This document shows, piece after piece, positions 33,869-46,470 of a stretch of DNA of 64,000 nucleotides (its first letter is position 1; every line of letters starts with the position of its first letter). The notes under the pieces were generated by a model that had not been told where the DNA came from, did not search any database, and saw only the letters and a program-made list of their open reading frames with translations. A program made the position numbers and the translations under genes. Source of the DNA: an uncultured Bacilli bacterium (GTDB taxonomy: Bacteria > Bacillota_I > Bacilli_A > RF39 > UBA660). The stretch covers positions 4,317-68,316 of the forward strand of contig CAKOMQ010000004.1 in assembly GCA_934096715.1 (NCBI GenBank). The letters are read 5' to 3'.

Positions 33869-36800
33869 TTAGTTGTCTAAAAGTTTTTTAAAATAATTAT
33901 ACCTTTTAATCGCAGCATCTTTTTGTCTTGTTAAAAGTTCCTTAGCTAAAGTTTCATCCTTAATCTTCAAAGCATTAAATCTAACTTCATTATCTAAGTA
34001 TTCTTGATACTTATCAAAATCAGGCTCTTTACTATCCATATATAGCTTATCTTCTATAGGATTATATCTCATTAGAAGTGTATAACCTACTTCGACAGCT
34101 TTCTTTCCTTCATTAATACTGTTAGTCATACCACCTTTAATGCCATGTTCAACACAAGGAGAATACGCAATAACAATACTTGGGCCATTATGTTCTTCGG
34201 CTTCTTTTAAAGCTTTAATAGTTTGCATAAAATTAGCACCATAAGATACACTTGCAACATAACAATTAGGATAATTCATTGCTATCTTAAATAAATCTTT
34301 TTTAGTAGTTTTCTTTCCTAAGTCAGCAAACTCAGCAACCTGACCAATTCTTGAAGACTTACTAGCTTGACCACCAGTATTTGAATATACTTCACTATCT
34401 AGAACAAGAATATTAATATTCTCTCCACTAGATAAGACATGATCTATACCACCAAATCCAATATCATAAGCCCATCCATCTCCACCGATAGCCCAAACAC
34501 TACGAGCTGGTATATATGTAAGTATGTCTTTTAAATCTTTAGGTATATCTTTATTATTTAATTTATTCATAACTTCAATTGTTTTATCAAAATCATCAGC
34601 ATTATTTAAATACTCTTGATATAACTTTTTAGTATCACTATCTACACTATCTATAGATTCATTTATAATATTCATTATTCTTTCTCTTTTTAATTTATAA
34701 GAATTATAAATACCATAAGCAAATTCAGCATTATCTTCAAATAATGAGTTTGCCCAAGGAATACTGTAAGGAGTAGATGGCGCACTACCACCATAGATAC
34801 TTGAACATCCAGTAGCATTTGCAATAACTAACTTATCACCAAATAATTGCGTAAGTAACTTAATATAATTAGTCTCTCCACAACCAGCACAAGCTCCACT
34901 AAACTCAAACTTACTATGATTAAATTGACTACCCTTAACTGTAAATTTATTTAAGTTACAGTTATTTTCATGTGTATCAAAATATTTGTTAACAATATTT
35001 AAGTTTTCAACATTCCCTTTTGAGAATTCTAAAGCATTAGTAGGACAAGTATTAATACATAATCCACAACTAGTACAATCTTTCTCGCTGATTGCTAGAT
35101 AGAATTTCTTTTCTTTATCAGTAATACTATCTTTACCAGATTCATCAATTAATAAAGGCCTTATAACAGCGTGAGGACAGACAAAACTACATTGATTACA
35201 TTCAATACATTTACTTTTGTTCCATACAGGTACTAAGTCATTAACACCACGCTTTTCTGTCTTTGATAATCCACCTGGGAACCTTCCACTTGAATATTCT
35301 TTTAATTCACTTACAGTTAAATTATTACCCATTCTTTTATTAATCTTATCTATAACATTTAGATCTTTCTCTTCTATATTTCTGTTAGTAACTTCTAACT
35401 TTTCAACAACTTTTAACTCATCTAAAGACTTCTCTAAAGCAAGAATATTACTATTAATAATATCTTCTCCCTTAGTTATAAATATCTTTCTAATACCACT
35501 TTCTAATATATCTTTAGAGTTATCTAAACCAAATAATTTAAGAATAATCATTTCTATTATCTTATTAATCTTACCCTTAATATTACATTCATAAGCAATC
35601 TTAGTAGCATTTATATAAAATACTTTAATATTTCTATTCTTTATTATTTCTTTATCATGATTACTTATTAATTCATTAATTTCTTGTTCATTCTTAATAG
35701 TGTTAATTAATAAAATACCATTATCTTTTATATTATCTAGCATATTAAACTTAGTAAAATATTCATCTTTAGTTACCACTACTAACTTAGGATTAGTTAC
35801 ATAGTATGGAGCATTAATTATGTTATTGCTTATACGTAAGTTAGATACAGTTACTCCCCCACTTTTTTTAGAGTCATATTCAAAATATCCTTGAACATAT
35901 TTATCTTTACCAAATATTTTTAAGATATCTTTGCTAGCTGATACCATTCCATCACTACCAAAGCCATATATTTTTATTTCATCTGCTCCTAGATCTACAT
36001 CAACTTGAATATCATCTAAACTAAGACAAGTTACATCATCTTTAATACCAATAGTAAAATTATTCTTTAACTTAGTTTCTAACATATTATATACAGCATT
36101 AATTTGACTAGGTGTTGTATCTTTACTAGATAAACCATATCTACCCCCAACAACATTTATACCTTGATTATTTAAAATACTTAAAACATCTAAATATAAA
36201 GGTTCTCCACTACTACCTGGTTCTTTGGTTCTATCTAGTACAGCAATATTCTTAACAGATTTAGGTAAAACATCCATAAAATATTTTTTACTAAAAGGTC
36301 TATACAAATGAACGTTTATAACTCCCACTTTCTTACCTATCTTATTAAGTTTATCTACAACAAGTTTTATTGTGTCAACAACACTTCCCATTGCAACTAT
36401 TACATTTTCTGCATCGACCCTACCATAGTAATTAAATGGTTTATAGTCTTTATTAGTAAATTCATTTATTTTTTTCATATAGTCATTAACTATATCAGGC
36501 ATTTTATCGTATAAAGTATTACGAGCTTCTACACTTTGAAAATAGATGTCTTCATTTTCAGCCATACCGTACTGTACTTTGTTTTCTCCATTTAATACTC
36601 TACTTTTGTATTCATTAATCTTATTAAAGTTAATTAGTTTTAGAAATTCTGTATCTGGATATTCATTAATAGTGTTTATTTCATGGCTAGTTCTAAATCC
36701 ATCAAAGAAATGTACAAAAGGAAGAGAACCTTCTATACTTGAAAGATGCGCAACAGCTGATAAAAGAGATGCATCTTCTACATTTGTAGAACTAAGCATA

Positions 36801-37207
36801 CAAAAGCCTGTATTTCTAGTAGCATATACATCTTGATGATCTCCAAATATAGATAATGCATGAGTAGCAAGAGTTCTACTAGCAACATGAATAACACCTG
36901 GTAAACATTCTCCAGCAATCTTATACATATTGGGAATCATTAATAATAATCCTTGACTAGCTGTAAAGGTACTAGCAAGACTACCAGAAAGAAGGGCTCC
37001 ATGAAAAGTACCAGCTGCTCCTGCTTCTGATTGCATTTCAATTACTTTAGGAATATCATTATATAAGTTTTTAAGTCCTGTACTTCTTAAATTATCTATA
37101 TTAGATGCCATAGGACTACTTGGAGTTATTGGATATATACTACATAACTCACTAAAAAGATAAGCAGTTCTACTACAAGCATTATTTCCATCTACAATTT
37201 TTTTCAT
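33869..37207 (-). CDS. nifJ: Pyruvate:ferredoxin (flavodoxin) oxidoreductase
   Basis: 1112 residues, a fused single-chain PFOR, slightly short of the usual 1170. Oxidises pyruvate to acetyl-CoA and CO2, passing electrons to ferredoxin. Domain order is standard: pyrimidine-binding (SELCSIYPITPSSPMA start), transketolase C-like (about 255-390), gamma domain (about 405-590), two 4Fe-4S clusters (CIECNQCSFVCP and CTSCGLCINTCP, near 675-745), and the thiamine diphosphate domain (GGDGWAYDIGFGG then SNTGGQ near 940-980). CAGCGE supplies cluster ligands before the TPP domain. Evidence for anaerobic fermentation. Confidence 0.96.
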   Translation of the reverse strand: MKKIVDGNNACSRTAYLFSELCSIYPITPSSPMASNIDNLRSTGLKNLYNDIPKVIEMQSEAGAAGTFHGALLSGSLASTFTASQGLLLMIPNMYKIAGECLPGVIHVASRTLATHALSIFGDHQDVYATRNTGFCMLSSTNVEDASLLSAVAHLSSIEGSLPFVHFFDGFRTSHEINTINEYPDTEFLKLINFNKINEYKSRVLNGENKVQYGMAENEDIYFQSVEARNTLYDKMPDIVNDYMKKINEFTNKDYKPFNYYGRVDAENVIVAMGSVVDTIKLVVDKLNKIGKKVGVINVHLYRPFSKKYFMDVLPKSVKNIAVLDRTKEPGSSGEPLYLDVLSILNNQGINVVGGRYGLSSKDTTPSQINAVYNMLETKLKNNFTIGIKDDVTCLSLDDIQVDVDLGADEIKIYGFGSDGMVSASKDILKIFGKDKYVQGYFEYDSKKSGGVTVSNLRISNNIINAPYYVTNPKLVVVTKDEYFTKFNMLDNIKDNGILLINTIKNEQEINELISNHDKEIIKNRNIKVFYINATKIAYECNIKGKINKIIEMIILKLFGLDNSKDILESGIRKIFITKGEDIINSNILALEKSLDELKVVEKLEVTNRNIEEKDLNVIDKINKRMGNNLTVSELKEYSSGRFPGGLSKTEKRGVNDLVPVWNKSKCIECNQCSFVCPHAVIRPLLIDESGKDSITDKEKKFYLAISEKDCTSCGLCINTCPTNALEFSKGNVENLNIVNKYFDTHENNCNLNKFTVKGSQFNHSKFEFSGACAGCGETNYIKLLTQLFGDKLVIANATGCSSIYGGSAPSTPYSIPWANSLFEDNAEFAYGIYNSYKLKRERIMNIINESIDSVDSDTKKLYQEYLNNADDFDKTIEVMNKLNNKDIPKDLKDILTYIPARSVWAIGGDGWAYDIGFGGIDHVLSSGENINILVLDSEVYSNTGGQASKSSRIGQVAEFADLGKKTTKKDLFKIAMNYPNCYVASVSYGANFMQTIKALKEAEEHNGPSIVIAYSPCVEHGIKGGMTNSINEGKKAVEVGYTLLMRYNPIEDKLYMDSKEPDFDKYQEYLDNEVRFNALKIKDETLAKELLTRQKDAAIKRYNYFKKLLDN

Positions 37208-37248
37208 ATAATCACCTATTAAATTATATCATACAAAAGGAACTATCT

Positions 37249-38481
37249 CTAGTTCCCATTAAGTTTACTTTCTATTTTCATAAGTCTATTATATTTAGCT
37301 ATTCTTTCTCCCCTACAAACAGAACCTGTCTTTATAAAAGATAATCCAAATCCAACAGCTAAGTCAGCAATAAATGTATCTTCTGTTTCTCCACTACGAT
37401 GAGAAATAATGGTTTTATAATTATTCTTTTTAGCAGTCATAATAGTTTTAACCATTTCTGATACTGTACCAATTTGATTAGCTTTCAAAAGTATTGCGTT
37501 ACCTGCTCCAAACTTTATACCTTCTTCTAGCAGTTCTGAATTAGTACAGAAATAATCATCTCCAACTATCATTATCTTATTACCAACAAGTTTAGTAAGT
37601 ACTGCTAAACTTTCTATATCCGACTCATGAAAAGGATCTTCTATACTAATTATAGGATAATTCTTTATTAATGATAAATAATACTTAATTAAATCATCTG
37701 CATTTAACCATTCATTATCTATATGATATACTTTCTTCTCATTATCAAAGAATTCAGTAGCGGCACAATCAAGGGCGATTAAAACTTCTTTACCAGGTGT
37801 ATAATTAGCTTTATTTATAGCTTGCATTATTAAATCTAGTGCATCAGTAGTCTTATCTAGATTAGGAGCAAATCCACCTTCATCTCCTACATTAGTACTA
37901 TAACCTTTACTTTTTAAGATATCCTTTAAGGCATGATATACTTCACTACCCACTCTTATTCTTTCACTTTCTCCCTTTACAACAGGAACAATCATAAATT
38001 CTTGAATTTTTAAATTATTATCGGCATGTACTCCACCATTTAAAATATTCATCATTGGAATAGGTAAATTAACTTTACCATAAGTAATGTATTCATATAA
38101 TTCTTTATTTTGAAGTTTTGCTAAACATTTTAAACAACATAATGAGACAGGAAGTGTTGCATTAGCTCCCAAATTACTCTTATTTTTAGTACCATCTAAT
38201 TTAATTAGAGTTTTATCTATAGTTACTTGATCTATTTCCTTACCAATTAAAGCATTTCTTATAACTGTATTAACATTATTAACTGCTTTTAAAACTCCCT
38301 TACCATTATATCTAGACATATCTCCATCACGAAGTTCAACTGCTTCTTTACTACCTGTAGATGCTCCACTTGGTACACTAGCAACTGCACTTACATTATT
38401 TGCAAGTGTCATTTCTACTTCTACTGTAGGATTACCCCTACTATCTAATATTTCTCTAGCCTTAATTTCCTTAATATTCAT
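37249..38481 (-). CDS. eno: Enolase
   Basis: 410 residues from ATG 38481 (GAGG eight bases upstream); the longer reading starts before any site. Converts 2-phosphoglycerate to phosphoenolpyruvate. AREILDSRGNPTVEVE opens the protein; the metal and catalytic motifs GDEGGFAPN, IALDCAATEF, SIEDPFHESD, IVGDDYFCTN, LLKANQIGT and SHRSGETED are in order. About 20 residues shorter than most bacterial enolases, mainly near the C terminus. Confidence 0.96.
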   Translation of the reverse strand: MNIKEIKAREILDSRGNPTVEVEMTLANNVSAVASVPSGASTGSKEAVELRDGDMSRYNGKGVLKAVNNVNTVIRNALIGKEIDQVTIDKTLIKLDGTKNKSNLGANATLPVSLCCLKCLAKLQNKELYEYITYGKVNLPIPMMNILNGGVHADNNLKIQEFMIVPVVKGESERIRVGSEVYHALKDILKSKGYSTNVGDEGGFAPNLDKTTDALDLIMQAINKANYTPGKEVLIALDCAATEFFDNEKKVYHIDNEWLNADDLIKYYLSLIKNYPIISIEDPFHESDIESLAVLTKLVGNKIMIVGDDYFCTNSELLEEGIKFGAGNAILLKANQIGTVSEMVKTIMTAKKNNYKTIISHRSGETEDTFIADLAVGFGLSFIKTGSVCRGERIAKYNRLMKIESKLNGN

Positions 38482-38564
38482 ATACACTACCTCTATATAT
38501 TTAGTATATCCCAAAATAAATTAAATAAGCAATATCTAAATCAAAAAAAGAAAACTAGTTTACA

Positions 38565-41384
<2,820 letters not shown>

Positions 41385-41405
41385 GATATCACTCCCAATC
41401 AGTTT

Positions 41406-41453
41406 ATTATACACCTGTTTAACTAAAAAGCACAACTAATACTTTTGTTGTGC
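41406..41453 (-). promoter_or_regulatory. uvrA promoter overlapped by a hairpin
   Basis: TATAAT (complement of 41406-41411) and TTGTGC (complement of 41430-41435) are 18 bases apart. GCACAAC (41430-41436) pairs with GTTGTGC (41447-41453), so an inverted repeat covers the -35 box and could be an operator. A T-run follows the hairpin on the minus strand, so it could alternatively be a terminator. Confidence 0.45.
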
Positions 41454-41537
41454 CATGTAGATATCTTTTCTACACTATTATTATGAACAGTTATTTAAAT
41501 AATATACAAAGTCTGCTATAATTTAATTGGTGATAAG

Positions 41538-41768
41538 ATGGAAGTAGAAGTTGGAAAAACTTATAAACATTTTAAAGGAGGTTTATATTTAGTATTAGGT
41601 ATTGGTAAATATAGCGAAACAGAAGAAGATATGGTTATATATAAAGCTTTATATGGGGATAACTTAATATGGATTAGACCACTTAATAACTTTATAGAAG
41701 TGGTAAATAAAAACGGTCAAAAAAATCGTTTTGAAAAAATAATTATAGAAAGTAAGAAAGAATCATGA
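41538..41768 (+). CDS. DUF1653 family protein
   Basis: 76 residues, the whole family domain. VGKTYKHFKGGLYLVLGI, MVIYKALYGDNLIWIRPLNNF is the conserved pattern of DUF1653, a small beta-barrel-like fold of unknown role found in many bacteria. A TATAAT at 41517-41522 is a probable -10 box. GGTGATAAG precedes the ATG. It overlaps the next gene by four bases. Confidence 0.85.
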   Translation: MEVEVGKTYKHFKGGLYLVLGIGKYSETEEDMVIYKALYGDNLIWIRPLNNFIEVVNKNGQKNRFEKIIIESKKES

Positions 41769-42469
41769 AGAAATTTTTAATATCATTATTAATTATATTA
41801 CTAGGAATATCTGGATACTATGCATATTATAAAATAGATAATAAGAAAGTTAATGATCAAACTCCAATTAATACTAGTAAATCAGAAAGAATAGATAATC
41901 CCCAAGAAGAAGAAAAAGAAGAAGTCATGGATAATAATCCAATTACTTTAAGCTTATATAAAAATTATAAAGGCGAAGGAAGAAAAAAGATGACTACCTT
42001 TGAAAGTACTTGGACTTATCATAATGACATATCATCTTTTGAAGTGTTTTTTACTAATATAGATAGTATACCTAGTGGTAATTTTAGAGATAGATTTCAA
42101 GAATATTATACTACTTACAGTAATATTGAAAACTATCGTATAGGTTATATTTTAAAATTTAGTATAGATAACATTGAAAAAGAATATTTAATAAAGAGTC
42201 CTAAAGATACTGAAGAATATTTTAACTACTTAGAAACATATCTTTATGATGATTATCATCGTGAAAAAGGAGCTTGGTATTCTCATACTCTTGAGAGCGA
42301 AATGAATGATGAAACTATACTTACTTCAATTAAATTAACAAGTGGCAAAGAAGTAGAAAAAATTACTTCTGATATTACTCTTACAGCATTTACTTATGAT
42401 AAAAATAATAGTAACTTTGATATTAATAAGACTAATTCTAAGTATACTATAACTGTTAAGAAAGTATAA
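41765..42469 (+). CDS. Hypothetical membrane-anchored extracellular protein
   Basis: 234 residues. One N-terminal helix (3-24) without a lipobox Cys, then a charged linker (35-60, EEEKEE) and an outside domain of about 170 residues rich in Y, T and N. It ends in beta strands (ISTLTAFTYD-like, YTITVKKV). Not recognised. Coupled to the DUF1653 gene and followed by a strong terminator. Confidence 0.65.
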   Translation: MKKFLISLLIILLGISGYYAYYKIDNKKVNDQTPINTSKSERIDNPQEEEKEEVMDNNPITLSLYKNYKGEGRKKMTTFESTWTYHNDISSFEVFFTNIDSIPSGNFRDRFQEYYTTYSNIENYRIGYILKFSIDNIEKEYLIKSPKDTEEYFNYLETYLYDDYHREKGAWYSHTLESEMNDETILTSIKLTSGKEVEKITSDITLTAFTYDKNNSNFDINKTNSKYTITVKKV

Positions 42470-42482
42470 ATATTAACTAAAT

Positions 42483-42525
42483 AAAACAAGTATTTTAAGT
42501 CCAATTTTAAAATACTTGTTTTTAT
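42483..42525. terminator. Terminator between convergent genes
   Basis: AAAACAAGTATTTTA (42483-42497) and TAAAATACTTGTTTT (42508-42522) are exact complements, with T-runs on both strands. It can serve both the gene at 41765 and protein B. Confidence 0.8.
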
Positions 42526-42547
42526 ATGTTTTTCTATAGTAGAATAT

Positions 42548-44119
42548 CTATTCTAAAATAAATGGATTTTCTAGAGAGCCATCTCCATCAGCAGTAATTT
42601 TAACATCATTAGTTAGATAGAAGACTGGGCGCGAACCATACGCACCGACCACAATGTCGCTGTTGAAATAGCCACTACTATCGACAAGCCACGCATGAAA
42701 GCGACCACCACCAGCCCCATGACGAGAAAGCGCCCATTCATAAGTGCTCTTTGTAGTATCATTATTACTTTGATGCATCCAGCCTGTCTTTAATAAAGTA
42801 TAATTAGTGTCAGTACCTGTTGTTAATGCTAACGCACTTGACCCCAATGACAATGCATAATCACTTGCATACATTAAGCCTATCTTTCCTGTTGGTGTTG
42901 TCCATACACCACCATTACAATTTACTGCAGTTTGTCCATAGTTCTTACATAATGTTTCTGATGATGTTTTATGCATTTCATTTAAGTATATTCCTTTTGG
43001 AGAACTTCTATAATAACTAGTATTATTTGTTTGGTCTTCATATGTTTTTGTATTTACTGCACTCCATGTCCAATTTTCTATTTTATTTGACCATGTAGTA
43101 TTTTGTAAATAATCATATGTTGTATTTGTTAAGAAATAACTTCCGTTAAGTCCTTTATACATATCACTGTTTTCCCATGATATATCATTGTAAAGATCTG
43201 AGTTCCATGCAGTTGATACCAATTGTTTATATTTAATTAGTTTAACATGATTTTCTCCGCTTGCATCTGAGAATACTCCTAATACTCTATACATATATTT
43301 ATCTTGATTTGCTGTACATGTAGATTTATCTGTTGTACCAAAGCATATAAAGTTATTTGGATTTGTACTAGTTCCTACTGCACCACTACCTGTATATCTA
43401 TAACCATCTCCTTCTAGTCCACTTTGCCATAATTTTCCACTTGCGATTAAATGATCTGCTAGTGGTGTTGAATCAGCATGTAGTTTGCAAGAAAATGCTT
43501 TTGTATCCCCGCTTGTATATGGTTCTATATTTATTGTGTATGAATTACCCACTAGTTTATCTTGTGTATTTGCAGTATTTGTTACACTACTTGTTAGTGG
43601 TATTGATACACTTTGTACTTTTGTTAAGTTTTTGATTTCTCCACTTACTATAATGCCTGTAGTTCCTGCAGTTGTAAGTTCCTTAAGAGTCATAGTCTTA
43701 TCTCCAACTACTACTTTAACATCATTATCTGAGTTATCAGTGATTGGAGTTGTTACTGTTGCTGTTACTTTATAATTATAAGTACAATCTACTGCTTCAT
43801 CTCCTTCTGGTAATTGAGCTGTTGCTAATGTATAATTTGGATTAGTAGTTAATGCTAGTCCACTTTCGTTTTCATTAGCATAATAAGTCTTGCCTGCATT
43901 TGCTTGACTCATTAGATTTGCATCTAAATTTAGATATAACTTAGATGTTTTAATTTGCATTGTTGGATTTCCCAAGCTGTTTGCTTTACCTGCTACCTTT
44001 GCTCCTGTCTTATCGTTGCTCGCATTTATACTAAAGTATGCATATGTTCCACCTACTAATAGTAATAGAGCAAAAGTGAATGCAACTACTATTAGTTGCT
44101 TTTTTTCTAGTTTTTTCAT
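42548..44119 (-). CDS. Surface protein B: SipW-type signal and lectin-like domain with variable region
   Basis: 523 residues. Residues 1-310 are almost identical to protein A: signal KKQLIVVAFTFALLLL plus GGTYAYF, a beta-rich region, then LWQSGLEGDGYRYTGSGA and DKYMYRVLGVFSDA. The middle segment contains an insertion with two Cys (ETLCKNYGQTAVNCNGG) that protein C also has and A lacks. The variable tract near 460-495 differs strongly and then RPVFYL is restored. After that the tail (NDVKITADGDGSLENPFILE) has ordinary A+T-rich codons, unlike A and C. The upstream region has a G9 tract and a hairpin before the start. Confidence 0.85.
   Translation of the reverse strand: MKKLEKKQLIVVAFTFALLLLVGGTYAYFSINASNDKTGAKVAGKANSLGNPTMQIKTSKLYLNLDANLMSQANAGKTYYANENESGLALTTNPNYTLATAQLPEGDEAVDCTYNYKVTATVTTPITDNSDNDVKVVVGDKTMTLKELTTAGTTGIIVSGEIKNLTKVQSVSIPLTSSVTNTANTQDKLVGNSYTINIEPYTSGDTKAFSCKLHADSTPLADHLIASGKLWQSGLEGDGYRYTGSGAVGTSTNPNNFICFGTTDKSTCTANQDKYMYRVLGVFSDASGENHVKLIKYKQLVSTAWNSDLYNDISWENSDMYKGLNGSYFLTNTTYDYLQNTTWSNKIENWTWSAVNTKTYEDQTNNTSYYRSSPKGIYLNEMHKTSSETLCKNYGQTAVNCNGGVWTTPTGKIGLMYASDYALSLGSSALALTTGTDTNYTLLKTGWMHQSNNDTTKSTYEWALSRHGAGGGRFHAWLVDSSGYFNSDIVVGAYGSRPVFYLTNDVKITADGDGSLENPFILE
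42630..42724 (-). other. Candidate DGR variable region B
   Basis: Between the codons for SR and RPVFYL of protein B. About 55% G+C. It has the same codon count from GCG TGG to CGC CCA as regions A and C, with C/T at the third positions of differing codons. Confidence 0.6.
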
Positions 44120-44143
44120 AATACCTATCCTTTTCTATATACT

Positions 44144-44167
44144 AAAAAAAGACTATTGCTAGCCTTT
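44144..44167 (-). terminator. Hairpin with T-run directly upstream of protein B
   Basis: On the minus strand AAAGGCTA and TAGTCTTT pair around GCAA and run into seven T, about 25 bases before the ATG. It looks like an attenuator in the 5' leader or the end of a separate short RNA. Confidence 0.55.
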
Positions 44168-44198
44168 AATCATTCTATACACTTCAGTTTGTTTCTTG

Positions 44199-44207
44199 CC
44201 CCCCCCC
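44199..44207. repeat. C9/G9 homopolymer upstream of protein B
   Basis: Nine C in a row on the plus strand in a very A+T-rich genome, 80-88 bases before the protein B start. Such tracts slip during replication and often switch surface genes on and off. The rest of 44168-44345 holds no gene. Confidence 0.6.
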
Positions 44208-44345
44208 AGTACGCATTCCAGTGTACCGAGAGAGAACTTTATAACTCTAAGTTATAAAAATTTCGGGCTAAAATTAATATCAACTATCTTCTTTTACTAT
44301 CAAAATAATCATATCAAATTTGATATAGAATTACAAGTAAATAAT

Positions 44346-45137
44346 CTATTTTTTTAAATTAACATCATAACTATAAGGATATATTTCAATGTTATTATTT
44401 TTAAATTCTTCTTGTAATTGTTTATAAATTTCTCTTCTTACTGAGAAATGAGAGTATGGAGCACACTCTACTTCAAATCTATAAATAAATGTGCATGAAT
44501 CATTAATTGAGTCAAAGCCTTTTATTACAATATTCTTTTTTACTTCTTTCATAGTAATAATATTTTTATCTATTTTAGTAACTATCTTATTAAGTAAATT
44601 TATATCTACATCTTTACTAACAGGAAGTTTAAATATTAATAAGCTATTATACATACTATGATTTATTACAGTAGTTATTTGACTATTGTTAACAATCATT
44701 ACTTCTCCAGTATAAGATTGAATTTTAGTGGTTTGTAATCCCAAATCAATTACTTGTCCTTCAAAACCATTAATTGTAACATAGTCATTTACCATGTAAG
44801 CATTATCAAATATTATCTTGATACCACTTAATAGATTTTTAACTGTATCTTGCAAGGCAAGACCTAAAACTGCTCCAGCAATTCCTAGAGATGCTAAAAT
44901 ACTTTTAGTATTAACTTCAAATACATTAAGAATACTTATAATAGTAATAATAACAATTATATATTTAATTATATTCTTAACTAACATAAGTACAGTCTCT
45001 TGTCTTTTCTTTAAAATTGATTTAATCGGTTTGCTATTAATATTTTTAACAACTCTTTTTATAATAAGAGAGACTATTAAATATATTGCATAAGCAACTA
45101 CTATGTATATTAATGGTAAATATGCTTTCTCACTCAT
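44346..45137 (-). CDS. MscS-family mechanosensitive ion channel
   Basis: 263 residues. Opens under membrane tension to release solutes in osmotic downshock. Three membrane helices (about 5-28, 48-70, 75-105); the pore helix carries SLGIAGAVLGLALQDTVKNL (83-102), the glycine/alanine-rich MscS TM3. The beta domain follows with VNDYVTINGFEGQVIDLGLQTTKI and NNSQITT. The stop-start junction with the DUF308 gene shares one base. Confidence 0.93.
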   Translation of the reverse strand: MSEKAYLPLIYIVVAYAIYLIVSLIIKRVVKNINSKPIKSILKKRQETVLMLVKNIIKYIIVIITIISILNVFEVNTKSILASLGIAGAVLGLALQDTVKNLLSGIKIIFDNAYMVNDYVTINGFEGQVIDLGLQTTKIQSYTGEVMIVNNSQITTVINHSMYNSLLIFKLPVSKDVDINLLNKIVTKIDKNIITMKEVKKNIVIKGFDSINDSCTFIYRFEVECAPYSHFSVRREIYKQLQEEFKNNNIEIYPYSYDVNLKK

Positions 45138-45793
45138 TATTCACCTTTAGTATCTTTTTTCTTCTTAGATGTAGTTTTCTTAGTAGACTTCTTAGTATCA
45201 GTCTTTTTCTCTTCCTTAGGTTCTTCTTTTTCTTCAACTATTTCTGCTTCAATAACTTCATTAATAATAGATTCTTTAAAATTATCTCTAAACATAATAG
45301 ATTCAATTATTTCAATAACTGAGTAAATCATTATTAATAACCCTATTATATTAAAGATATCTTTATCTAATATAATTACTACTCCTAGAGTCATTACAAT
45401 AATAGACATTATAAGTAAAGACCAGAATTTACCTTTAGTATAACTAGAACTTATAGCTTGAATAAATCTATTAATACCTGCAAGTAAAATAAATCCACCT
45501 AAGAAAAATCTTGATATAGTTATAAATGCATCTGATAATACAATGATTAAGATACCTAATACAACATCTACTAGACCAAATCCAAATTCATCATATGATA
45601 AAGCCATATTATTTAATTTCTTAGAATAATAACTCCATAATTTATATACTCCAAGTGCAATAATAATTGTTCCTAGTACATAGGATATAAAATTAATTAC
45701 TCCATTAAAATCAATAAATAATACTAAACCTAATATAAATAATAATATAGATACTAGTATTGATGATATTTCAATTTTCTTACTTGTTTTCAT
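45137..45793 (-). CDS. DUF308 family membrane protein with charged tail
   Basis: 218 residues. Six membrane helices in pairs (about 8-160), DUF308/HdeD-like, with DVVLGILIIVLSDA and GGFILLAGINRFIQA. Residues 170-218 are a cytosolic tail of alternating E/K runs (EEKEEPKEEKKTDTKKSTKK). AGGAGG lies six bases before the ATG. It is co-transcribed with the MscS channel, which suggests a role in envelope stress; this is inference. Confidence 0.75.
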   Translation of the reverse strand: MKTSKKIEISSILVSILLFILGLVLFIDFNGVINFISYVLGTIIIALGVYKLWSYYSKKLNNMALSYDEFGFGLVDVVLGILIIVLSDAFITISRFFLGGFILLAGINRFIQAISSSYTKGKFWSLLIMSIIVMTLGVVIILDKDIFNIIGLLIMIYSVIEIIESIMFRDNFKESIINEVIEAEIVEEKEEPKEEKKTDTKKSTKKTTSKKKKDTKGE

Positions 45794-45844
45794 AATCTAT
45801 CCTCCTACTAGGATTATACCACAAGATAAATTATTTTTGCATAT

Positions 45845-45870
45845 AAAAAGCTTCATTTCTGAAGCTTTTA
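45845..45870 (-). terminator. Terminator of the C1q/TNF-like gene
   Basis: AAAGCTTCA and TGAAGCTTT pair (45847-45855, 45860-45868), followed on the minus strand by TTTAT. It overlaps the stop codon. Confidence 0.7.
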
Positions 45871-46380
45871 TTGATTATATACAGGTACTAAAGTTACATA
45901 TGCATTTAGTGAGTCTGCTGGTAATACTATATTCGTAGATATAGCACTAGCTCTTAATGAGATAACATCTCCACTATTTAAATTAAGTATAACACTACCG
46001 TCTGTACTTCCAGCAGCTGTTAAAGATATTCTAGTAGTTGGTACTTCAACACCATTAACATATATACTTACTGCACTACCTGCTGTACTACTAGCATTTA
46101 TACCATAGTTAAGTAAATATGTTCCACCATTATTTACTGTCATTCCAGTTGATGTAACAGTTGAATTTTTAAACGCTTGTGGATTACTAAAATTTATTGG
46201 AGTATTCACAGCAGTAATTGTTTGAGTTGCAGTATTTAATAGTTCTGCAACTGCCATACTGCTAGTTGGAAGTATTCTTGTTACATCTCCTTGACAACAA
46301 CAACCTACTCCACCACCATTTCTAACTATATTTTGTGCTCTACTAAGAGAGTTATTTTTGCAACAATTTGCCAATATCAT
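45868..46380 (-). CDS. C1q/TNF-like (BclA C-terminal-type) jelly-roll protein
   Basis: 170 residues, no classical signal peptide. A Cys/Gly-rich start (NCCKNNS, GGGVGCCCQGD) is followed by a beta-sandwich domain (about 40-170). Its pattern GGTYLLNYGINAS, IYVNGVEVPTTRI, GSVILNLNSGDVISLRAS resembles the C-terminal domains of collagen-like exosporium and surface proteins of Bacilli and Clostridia. The collagen repeats are missing. The five Cys in the first 30 residues could crosslink the protein in a coat-like layer. Homology is by pattern only. Confidence 0.65.
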   Translation of the reverse strand: MILANCCKNNSLSRAQNIVRNGGGVGCCCQGDVTRILPTSSMAVAELLNTATQTITAVNTPINFSNPQAFKNSTVTSTGMTVNNGGTYLLNYGINASSTAGSAVSIYVNGVEVPTTRISLTAAGSTDGSVILNLNSGDVISLRASAISTNIVLPADSLNAYVTLVPVYNQ

Positions 46381-46441
46381 TCACCTCTACTATATAATAT
46401 GAAATTATAATAATAGTAAATAATTTATATACCCAAAGAAA

Positions 46442-46470
46442 AACTTAGCATATAATATTAGCTAAGTTTT
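46442..46470 (-). terminator. Terminator of the lipoprotein gene
   Basis: AAACTTAGC and GCTAAGTTT pair (46442-46450, 46462-46470), followed on the minus strand by TTTTTC. Confidence 0.75.

Noticed and set aside
42483..42525. Hairpin after protein B as the DGR-type target hairpin
   Set aside because: It is an A+T-rich bidirectional terminator with T-runs on both strands and is needed by the convergent gene.
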